A DNA stretch of 6,333 bases from JAWLBW01 sp041687475 (GTDB lineage: Bacteria > J088 > JAWLBW01). Positions within the stretch are counted from its first letter, which is position 1. Each line of letters starts with the position of its first letter. Location: NCBI GenBank assembly GCA_041687475.1, contig JAWLBW010000281.1, positions 1 through 6,333 of the forward strand, written 5' to 3'. Position numbers and translations under genes: made by a program. Positions 1 through 4,753 of this stretch are shown here, piece after piece. Below the pieces are notes generated by a model. That model was given only the letters and a program-made list of their open reading frames with translations. It had not been told where the DNA came from and did no database searches.

Positions 1-1
1 G

Positions 2-1297
2 ATGACCGGAAACGCCCGTACCCTGCTAACCAATCTGCTGTGGGCCGCCCTGGCCTCTTGCAGCGCCGAGGCCGAGCACTACGCCCTGCCCCCCGTCGAC
101 GCCAACGGCTACCGGGGCCCCGCCGTGCTTCAATCCGATCCGACCGAGGGCAGCCACGGCGTGCCCATCGACTACCCGGTGCGTATTACCTTTCAGACAC
201 GCATTCTCGCCACCAGTCTATCGGCCGCCATCGAGGCCTCTTCCGAAGGCGGCGACCGCTTTCCCGTACAGGCCGCGCTGGCCGACGACGGGCGAACCCT
301 CGAGCTGCGCGCGACCTGGCCCGAACGCGACACCATCACCATCGTGATCGACGCAGGCGTGACCGACGAGAAGGGTCTGCCGCTTCGCGACCAGTTGGTC
401 TGGGACGGCGAACCTTTCACACCGTTCACGCTTACCTTTACCACGGGAGCCGCCAGGCTCGACGAGCCGGCGTCGGTGCTCGAGCAGGCCCCCCTCGACG
501 GCGCCCGCGACGTGGTGCCCACCGTAACGCCGACCCTGCTGTTCTCGAAACGCATGGCCGGTACGGTCGACCTTTCTCTCGAAGGCCCGGCTGGCGCGGT
601 TGCCCACTCGCTTCGCTGGGAGAACGACCGCACGCTTCTGCGCGTCGTGCCCGACGAACCGCTGGCCCGCGCCTCGCTGTACCGCCTCAAGGTCGCCAGG
701 CTTCGCGACGCCTGGCAAATCGATGCACGCATTCCCGCAGACCCGCTGGCCGAATTCACGACCAAGGAAGCCGAGGGCGGCATCGTCATCAACGAAGTTG
801 TGACATCGCCGCAGAACGACTGGAACGACACCAGCGGCGGAAACGGCATTCCCTTCGACGGCGAACCCGGCAACGGGTCTGTCACCACCAGCGACGAATT
901 CATCGAGCTCTACAACGGCAGCGACGAGTCCATCGACCTGACCGGGTGGACGCTGGAACAGCTCGACGGCAGCGACCAGGTTCACATATTCGGAGAAGGA
1001 AGCTCGGTGACGGAAATCTTCAGCTCGTCGACCTCGAACCTGCGCCACTTCGAACCCGGCGAATTCATGGTCATCGGCAACCCGGTGGGCGACAACAAGG
1101 ATGAAGTGGTACTCATTCTGCGCGACCGGCTGGGGCTCGAGCGCGATCGGGTCGAACTGGGCGGCAACGGCGCTCCCTCCGGCGCCTCGACCGGCTCGAA
1201 AGACGAAGCCGTGGCCCGCGTACCCAACGGCGCCGACACCGACGTCGACGCCGTCGACTGGATGCAGCTTCCGGCAACTCCGCTGCTGCCGAATTGA
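2..1297 (+). CDS. Putative lipoprotein with two Ig-like domains and a C-terminal lamin-tail (LTD) domain
   Basis: This encodes a 431-residue exported protein. The N-terminus has one Arg (R6), a hydrophobic stretch and a lipobox L17-A18-S19-C20, so signal peptidase II cleavage before C20 and lipid anchoring are expected. Residues about 42-147 and 157-254 look like two bacterial Ig-like domains of the SbsA/Big_5 kind: each opens with a 'P-x-(D/E)-G-(S/A)-x-(G/D)-V' turn and closes with an 'F-T-T' strand. Residues about 259-431 match the lamin-tail domain: IVINEVV, DEFIELYN, SIDLTGWTL, FEPGEFMVIG, VARVPNGADTD and a terminal ATPLLPN resembling the usual ATPGAPN ending. LTDs occur on surface and secreted bacterial proteins, presumably as binding or adhesion modules; the ligand here is unknown. 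The ATG at base 2 is chosen because it gives a complete lipoprotein signal; only one base lies upstream, so ribosome binding and promoter cannot be judged. It converges with the next gene. Confidence 0.85.
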   Translation: MTGNARTLLTNLLWAALASCSAEAEHYALPPVDANGYRGPAVLQSDPTEGSHGVPIDYPVRITFQTRILATSLSAAIEASSEGGDRFPVQAALADDGRTLELRATWPERDTITIVIDAGVTDEKGLPLRDQLVWDGEPFTPFTLTFTTGAARLDEPASVLEQAPLDGARDVVPTVTPTLLFSKRMAGTVDLSLEGPAGAVAHSLRWENDRTLLRVVPDEPLARASLYRLKVARLRDAWQIDARIPADPLAEFTTKEAEGGIVINEVVTSPQNDWNDTSGGNGIPFDGEPGNGSVTTSDEFIELYNGSDESIDLTGWTLEQLDGSDQVHIFGEGSSVTEIFSSSTSNLRHFEPGEFMVIGNPVGDNKDEVVLILRDRLGLERDRVELGGNGAPSGASTGSKDEAVARVPNGADTDVDAVDWMQLPATPLLPN

Positions 1298-1310
1298 CGT
1301 GCGGCACGGA
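1296..1310. repeat. Degenerate copy of the intergenic dyad repeat
   Basis: The sequence gacgtgcggcacgga, which overlaps the tail of the lipoprotein stop codon, matches the first 15 bases of the exact repeat's gacgtgcagcacggc core at 13 positions. Its 11-base dyad CGTGC-G-GCACG (1298-1308) has intact arms. A weaker relative, cgtccagcacg, lies at 1336-1346 with one arm mismatched. Confidence 0.4.
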
Positions 1311-1385
1311 AGACGGCGGACGTCGGACGGCGGGGCGTCCAGCACGGATAAGCGTTTCCCAACGGACCACGTGCAACCCGCGGTA

Positions 1386-1407
1386 GCCCGTCGGCATGCC
1401 GACGGGC
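1386..1407. repeat. Perfect 22-bp palindrome
   Basis: The left arm gcccgtcgg and right arm ccgacgggc flank a self-complementary CATG centre, so all 22 bases read the same on both strands. As RNA it would fold as a 9-bp stem with a 4-base loop on either strand. No T-run follows on either side, so it is not a classical intrinsic terminator. It could be an operator for a dimeric protein or a bidirectional transcript-end hairpin between the convergent genes. Confidence 0.6.
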
Positions 1408-1470
1408 CCGTGCAACCGTGCATTCGGAGACCGGCAAGCAAGGTTGCAAGGTCCCAAACCGGCCGGCCGG

Positions 1471-1488
1471 AGACGTGCAGCACGGCGA
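1471..1488. repeat. 18-bp exact direct repeat, copy 1
   Basis: agacgtgcagcacggcga is identical to 1572-1589, 101 bases away. It contains the 11-base dyad CGTGC-A-GCACG (1474-1484). The following cgagaggtgcg resembles cgagaggggcg at 1557-1567, but the two stretches lie on opposite sides of their repeat copies, so this is not a simple tandem duplication. Confidence 0.6.
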
Positions 1489-1516
1489 GAGGTGCGTCAC
1501 CTGGGGTATACGGTTC

Positions 1517-1539
1517 GCTCCCCACGGCAGATGGGGAGC
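1517..1539. repeat. Hairpin (inverted repeat) in convergent gap
   Basis: gctcccc at 1517-1523 pairs with ggggagc at 1533-1539, and a1524 with t1532 extends this to 8 bp around a 7-base loop. There is no adjacent T-run on either strand. It lies 67 bases past the minus-strand stop at 1606, so it could help end or stabilise that transcript, but this is weak. Confidence 0.35.
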
Positions 1540-1571
1540 CCGGTTCAAGGCCGTACCGAGAGGGGCGCCGA

Positions 1572-1589
1572 AGACGTGCAGCACGGCGA
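1572..1589. repeat. 18-bp exact direct repeat, copy 2
   Basis: This is identical to 1471-1488 and contains the dyad CGTGC-A-GCACG at 1575-1585. Its last six bases (cggcga, 1584-1589) also pair with tcgccg at 1598-1603, giving a 6-bp hairpin two bases beyond the stop codon of the minus-strand receiver gene. That would place the repeat in the 3' untranslated region of the gene's mRNA. Confidence 0.6.
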
Positions 1590-1605
1590 ACGGCCGATCG
1601 CCGAT

Positions 1606-2760
1606 TTACGACGAGGCGCGCTTCAGCCGTGTGTTGTCGCGCATGCGCTTCTGCTGCTCACGGTTGAGCTCCGACAGCATACGCATGAGGGTGGCCTGCG
1701 AGCCGCCGGGGTCGACCTTGATCATGACCGGGTCGGCCTTCTCGGCTTCGGTGTCGATCCGCACCAGTTCCTGACACAACCGGCGAAGCTCGATGACCAG
1801 CCTCTCGTGCTTGAAGTGGTCGGCCTGCAGCCGCAGCGCCCGGGCGGCCTTCTGTTGTATGGCTTCGAGCCCTTCGTGGGGCTTGAGTATGCAGTCGCGG
1901 GCTCCGCGCTCCATGGCCTGCAGGGCAATGTCGACCGCATTGGCCGGACTGATGACCAGAAACTCGATGTCGGGCGAAACCGTGCTGATGCGCGCATAGG
2001 CATCGAAGGCCGTGCCGTCGGCCAGCTCGGCGTCGGCCAGCAACAGACGCCCCTCGAGTTCGGCGGCCGCCGTCCCGGCCTCTTCGACGCTAGTGAACAG
2101 GTGCACGCGGTACCCTTCGCTCTCGAGAAAACTGCGTACACGCTCGCCCGCGTAAGCATTGGCCGCGACGTAAATAACGTTTACCGCCTCTTCGAGCCGA
2201 CGCTTGTACGACAGCAGTGCCTCGGCAAAGGCATGCACGGCCCGCCGATGCGCCCGGTCCTTCTTGCGGAAAATGCTGTTGGCGAACGAATGGAACTGGT
2301 CGGAAATCCGTTGGTCGATGGCCGCCCGGCGCCAACGTTCGAGGGCCACGGAAATTCGCTGCAGAAAGAGCTCTTCCTTCTCGAGCGGAAGCCGGAATAG
2401 CTCGTGCGCGCCTACTTCCATGCACTTTACGGCCAATTCGGCGTCGGGCTGGTCGGCCAGGGCAATCAACTCGGCAAACCGTTCGCGCTCACGCACGCGA
2501 GCCATGAGCTCGAGACCGCCCAGGCCGCCTGAATCGACCTCGAAAATGCCGACGGCCACACCCGAGTCGGCAGACCATTCCCAGAACAGCGCCCCGTTTT
2601 CAAAGGCGAAAACCGTTATGCCCCGGGCTTCGAGCGCACGGGTAATGCGCGAACGGGCATGCGCGTCGGAAAGCACAAGCGCGACGTGGGCCGAATCGGT
2701 CAGTTCCTGCCGAAAGGAATCGAGACTGCTCTCGAACCGTTGGAGGGATGAAAGCGACAT
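1606..2760 (-). CDS. Double receiver-domain (pseudo-REC) signalling protein
   Basis: This 384-residue protein lacks a signal peptide and is probably cytoplasmic. Residues about 26-143 and 193-310 each follow the alternating strand/helix pattern of response-regulator receiver domains, joined by a charged helical linker (about 141-192). Both lack standard phosphorylation residues. In the first, E74 sits where the phospho-acceptor Asp is expected (FEVDSGGLGGLELM), A102 replaces the Thr/Ser and L124 replaces the Lys; only one acid (D32) remains in the Mg pocket. The second keeps D243, S271 and K293-P294 but has Ala/Asn (199-201) where the acidic pair should be. Residues 311-340 look helical, followed by a basic tail (341-384). 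No DNA-binding, kinase or cyclase output domain is visible. It has its own promoter just upstream and no neighbour in the same operon within view. A role in protein-protein signalling is inferred; partners are unknown. Confidence 0.8.
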   Translation of the reverse strand: MSLSSLQRFESSLDSFRQELTDSAHVALVLSDAHARSRITRALEARGITVFAFENGALFWEWSADSGVAVGIFEVDSGGLGGLELMARVRERERFAELIALADQPDAELAVKCMEVGAHELFRLPLEKEELFLQRISVALERWRRAAIDQRISDQFHSFANSIFRKKDRAHRRAVHAFAEALLSYKRRLEEAVNVIYVAANAYAGERVRSFLESEGYRVHLFTSVEEAGTAAAELEGRLLLADAELADGTAFDAYARISTVSPDIEFLVISPANAVDIALQAMERGARDCILKPHEGLEAIQQKAARALRLQADHFKHERLVIELRRLCQELVRIDTEAEKADPVMIKVDPGGSQATLMRMLSELNREQQKRMRDNTRLKRASS

Positions 2761-2769
2761 GCGGTTTTA

Positions 2770-2778
2770 ATTATAACA
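2770..2778 (-). promoter_or_regulatory. Extended -10 promoter for the double receiver gene
   Basis: On the minus strand this reads TGTTATAAT, a consensus TATAAT (2775-2770) with an extended -10 TGn. It lies in an AT-rich patch (ttttaattataacaaa) that stands out from the GC-rich surroundings. No convincing -35 is seen; the best-spaced hexamers are ctcgca (17-base spacer) and tcgcaa (16), as expected for an extended -10 promoter. The predicted start near 2763 is only about three bases before the ATG at 2760. No Shine-Dalgarno sequence precedes the ATG, which agrees with a leaderless mRNA. Confidence 0.6.
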
Positions 2779-2803
2779 AACACCCGCCAGCTTGCGAGTG
2801 TCC

Positions 2804-2824
2804 GTCTCGGCCTCGGCCGAAGAC
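2804..2824. repeat. Dyad upstream of the receiver-gene promoter
   Basis: tcggcc (2807-2812) and ggccga (2815-2820) are inverted around two bases, and gtc (2804-2806) / gac (2822-2824) extend the symmetry with one unpaired base. It is centred about 50 bases upstream of the predicted transcription start, a position usable by an activator. It also borders the T-run of the barrel operon terminator, so it may be only readthrough RNA structure. GC-rich chance dyads are common. Confidence 0.25.
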
Positions 2825-2827
2825 ATG

Positions 2828-2852
2828 AAAAAAGCCCGCCGGAAGGGCGGGC
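2828..2852 (-). terminator. Intrinsic terminator of the barrel operon
   Basis: On the minus strand a perfect 7-bp GC stem, gcccgcc (2852-2846) with ggcgggc (2840-2834), encloses a 5-base loop and is followed at once by six T (2833-2828). It begins 26 bases past the stop codon of the second barrel gene. It should end the two-barrel transcript and insulate the downstream receiver gene, which has its own promoter. Confidence 0.9.
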
Positions 2853-2878
2853 CTGAAAGTAACCGGTAATCTTCCCGA

Positions 2879-4738
2879 TCAGAAGAGAACCGTGAAGCGT
2901 CCCTGCACCACGAAGGCATCGTCGGGATCGACCAGCGTGCCCGAGGTCGGATCCTGCGTGGTGAAGTAATCGCCGGCAAACAGGTAACCCGCCTGCAGGC
3001 CGAAGGTCATGTTCTTCGTGTAGTCGTAGTTTACGGCCAGGTCGATTTCATGACCGTAGTTCTTGAAGCTCGCGCCACCCTGCCCCGGCAGGTCGATGAC
3101 GCGCTCGGCGTTGGCCTGGGCCCACAGGTAGGCCAGGGTGCCGGTAAGCTTGCCGTCGAACATGCTGTAGCGGAACTTCGGATTCAGGTAGAACGCGTTG
3201 TTGACACGACCATTGGTCAGGCTCAGCGCCGACACCGAACGCAGGCGCTCGGCTTCGGTTTCCGTGAGCAGACCTTCCTCGACCAGCGTGTTCAGCGAGT
3301 CGAGCGTCGCCGCAAGCTGCTGGGCGGCAAAGGCGGCGTTGGCGTATTCGAACATGATCAGGCCGACATTATAGTCGGAGTGAAACGAGAACGCGCTCGT
3401 TTCGCGATCGTCGAAGCCGTTCACGTCGCCCGTGGCGTTACCCCACTCGATTTCGGCGCCGTAGGGAAACAGGTTGATGCCGATGCGGGCCGCGTAACCG
3501 TACTGGTCAATGTCGACCTGATCGTAGGGAGCGGCAAACAACTCGGTGCCCGAACGGGTTACGCCCGGTTCGACGTCGACCAGCTGGGCGCGACGCGCCC
3601 CGAGGCTCTGCAGCACCGGCACGGCATTGGTTTCGCCGTACAGCCAGACATGCTCGGTCTCGGCGTAAAGCAGCCCCAGATCGAGCTTGAAGTAGGCGTC
3701 GGTCACGTACACGCGCGAACCGGCGTCGATGACGTCGCCCTCGAGGTTGTAGCGATTGGCATAGCCGGTATCGCCTTCCTCTTCATAACGCCACACCTGA
3801 TACACGCCAAGCTTCAGCGGCTCGGTGTTGTAAAGCAGAACGGCAATGTACTCGTTCACTTCGGTCAGGTTGGCCGGCGAGGCCGTACCGAGGTTCTGGC
3901 CCAGCACCCAGGCGCTCGGGCCGCCCGTGACATCCAGGGGCTCGTCGGCCACCATCTTGTCGTAAATGGCGGCGAGAATCCAGTTCGAATCTTCGCCCAG
4001 GGGCTTCGTCGCGAAAGCGATACGGTCGGCCGTGCTGCCGCCGTGCGCGTCGCCGAAAATGTTCTTGAAGCCGTTACCGTCGTTGGCAAGCAGGCCCATG
4101 CCCCAGTTCGACGGCATGCGGCCCACGTCGAGGCGACCGAATGGCAGGGTTACCTGGCCCCAGGCGCGCTTGACCAGCACGTTGGGCACGATGTCGGCTG
4201 TCGACTGCGACAGCACGTTGCCCGGGTTGGCGCCCCAGATCTGGTCGTCGAGCGCGTCAATCTGCGCGTGGAAGGAGACATTCTCCGACACGTTCAGGCG
4301 CGGCTCGAAACGGAAGCGATGGCGCAGAAAACGATTGACGTAGTCACTGCCGGTCGGCTTGTTCATACCGGCGTTGTACAGGTAGTTGGCACGAACGCGA
4401 TAGTAGCCTTCGTACTCGAAAACCGGCTTTTCTTCCTGCAGAAGCGCAAGCAGATCGATCTCGCCTTCGTCTTCGGGAATGTTCGGGGTAATGACCACCC
4501 GTTCCCGCTCGCGGGGCGCGGTCTGCGCGGGCGCGGCTTCTTCCTCGGCTGCCTCTTCGGCCACTTCCGACGTATCGGTTTCCGAGGCCTGCTCGGCAGT
4601 GGTCGGTTCGGTCAACGCGGCGGGCGCGCTCTCGTCAACCACTTCGGAACCGGGTGCGCCCTGTTCTTCGGCTTCCTGCGCGTACAGAGGCGACGCAATA
4701 AGAAGGCTGCTCAGTAGGGCATAACGTACGAACTGCAT
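2879..4738 (-). CDS. Outer-membrane beta-barrel protein with acidic N-terminal extension (downstream paralogue)
   Basis: This encodes 619 residues from the ATG at 4738. A GTG two codons upstream (4744) is in frame, but AGGAG sits five bases before the ATG and abuts the GTG, so the ATG is chosen. Residues 1-20 form a signal peptide ending SPLYA before Gln21. Residues about 21-95 are a disordered-looking Ala/Glu/Thr/Pro-rich acidic segment. From about 108 (EGYYRVR) to the end, amphipathic strands alternate with Asp/Gly-rich turns, and the last residues RFTVLF end in Phe, as in BAM-assembled barrels. The block at about 162-248 (DDQIWGAN, NVLSQSTAD, LVKRAWG, GRMPSNWG, DRIAFATKPLG) is shared with the adjacent paralogue. 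About 465-508 looks helical and interrupts the barrel. The motifs recall a Myxococcota barrel family (TIGR04551-like, from memory). Channel or transport is plausible; the substrate is unknown. It lies 15 bases after the paralogue and ends at a terminator. Confidence 0.85.
   Translation of the reverse strand: MQFVRYALLSSLLIASPLYAQEAEEQGAPGSEVVDESAPAALTEPTTAEQASETDTSEVAEEAAEEEAAPAQTAPRERERVVITPNIPEDEGEIDLLALLQEEKPVFEYEGYYRVRANYLYNAGMNKPTGSDYVNRFLRHRFRFEPRLNVSENVSFHAQIDALDDQIWGANPGNVLSQSTADIVPNVLVKRAWGQVTLPFGRLDVGRMPSNWGMGLLANDGNGFKNIFGDAHGGSTADRIAFATKPLGEDSNWILAAIYDKMVADEPLDVTGGPSAWVLGQNLGTASPANLTEVNEYIAVLLYNTEPLKLGVYQVWRYEEEGDTGYANRYNLEGDVIDAGSRVYVTDAYFKLDLGLLYAETEHVWLYGETNAVPVLQSLGARRAQLVDVEPGVTRSGTELFAAPYDQVDIDQYGYAARIGINLFPYGAEIEWGNATGDVNGFDDRETSAFSFHSDYNVGLIMFEYANAAFAAQQLAATLDSLNTLVEEGLLTETEAERLRSVSALSLTNGRVNNAFYLNPKFRYSMFDGKLTGTLAYLWAQANAERVIDLPGQGGASFKNYGHEIDLAVNYDYTKNMTFGLQAGYLFAGDYFTTQDPTSGTLVDPDDAFVVQGRFTVLF
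4200..4219. repeat. 20-bp nucleotide identity between paralogous barrels (copy in downstream gene)
   Basis: These 20 bases are identical to 6048-6067. They encode VLSQST of the NVLSQSTAD motif in both barrel genes, and similarity continues on both sides. They mark the duplication rather than a separate repeat element, but could serve as short homology for recombination between the genes. Confidence 0.7.
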
Positions 4739-4743
4739 GTTCA

Positions 4744-4748
4744 CTCCT
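4744..4748 (-). promoter_or_regulatory. Ribosome binding site deciding the start of the downstream barrel
   Basis: On the minus strand AGGAG lies within the 15-base gap after the upstream barrel's TAA, five bases before the ATG at 4738. The alternative GTG at 4744 overlaps the last base of this motif and could not use it. The short spacing also suggests translational coupling within the operon. Confidence 0.8.
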
Positions 4749-4753
4749 GGCGC

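Larger units (their letters stand above)
1298..1605. other. Non-coding convergent intergenic region with repeats and dyads
   Basis: This 308-base gap separates two convergent stop codons. Reading frames cross it, but they are extensions of antisense frames of the neighbours and have no recognisable protein. It holds two exact 18-bp direct repeats, a perfect 22-bp palindrome, a 7-8 bp hairpin at 1517-1539, a 6-bp hairpin at 1584-1603 directly after the minus-strand stop, and inverted 7-mers tgcaacc (1411-1417) / ggttgca (1442-1448). The hexamer CGTGCA starts at 1370, 1409, 1417, 1474 and 1575. I see no U-tract terminator for either gene, no promoter and no tRNA. It may be a decayed repeat element or a cluster of protein-binding sites. 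Confidence 0.6.

Noticed and set aside
1411..1448. Inverted tgcaacc/ggttgca pair resembling an integron attC site
   Set aside because: The ends do not match the RYYYAAC / GTTRRRY core sites, and no cassette or integrase is present.
218..1525. A 435-codon open frame on the minus strand opposite the lipoprotein gene
   Set aside because: Its product is low-complexity Gly/Val/Arg-rich sequence with no recognisable domain, while the plus-strand frame has a lipobox and LTD motifs.
1504..1560. tRNA T-arm-like strings (ggttcgctcc, ggttcaaggcc)
   Set aside because: The T-stem pairs only three of five positions in the better case, and no acceptor or anticodon arm can be built around it.
1396..2400. 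A 334-codon open frame on the plus strand running from the gap into the receiver gene
   Set aside because: It is antisense to the receiver gene for most of its length, has no domain, and its start lies among the intergenic repeats without a ribosome binding site.
2767..2979. A 70-codon minus-strand frame across the terminator
   Set aside because: It overlaps the barrel C-terminus out of frame and would have to be translated through a strong intrinsic terminator hairpin.
3050..4717. A 555-codon open frame on the plus strand
   Set aside because: It lies entirely antisense to the downstream barrel, whose signal peptide, motifs and ribosome binding site are convincing. Its translation has no domain or signal, and long antisense frames are common in GC-rich genes.
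4742..4744. GTG at 4744 as the start of the downstream barrel
   Set aside because: AGGAG overlaps this codon, leaving no spacing, whereas the ATG two codons later has ideal spacing.
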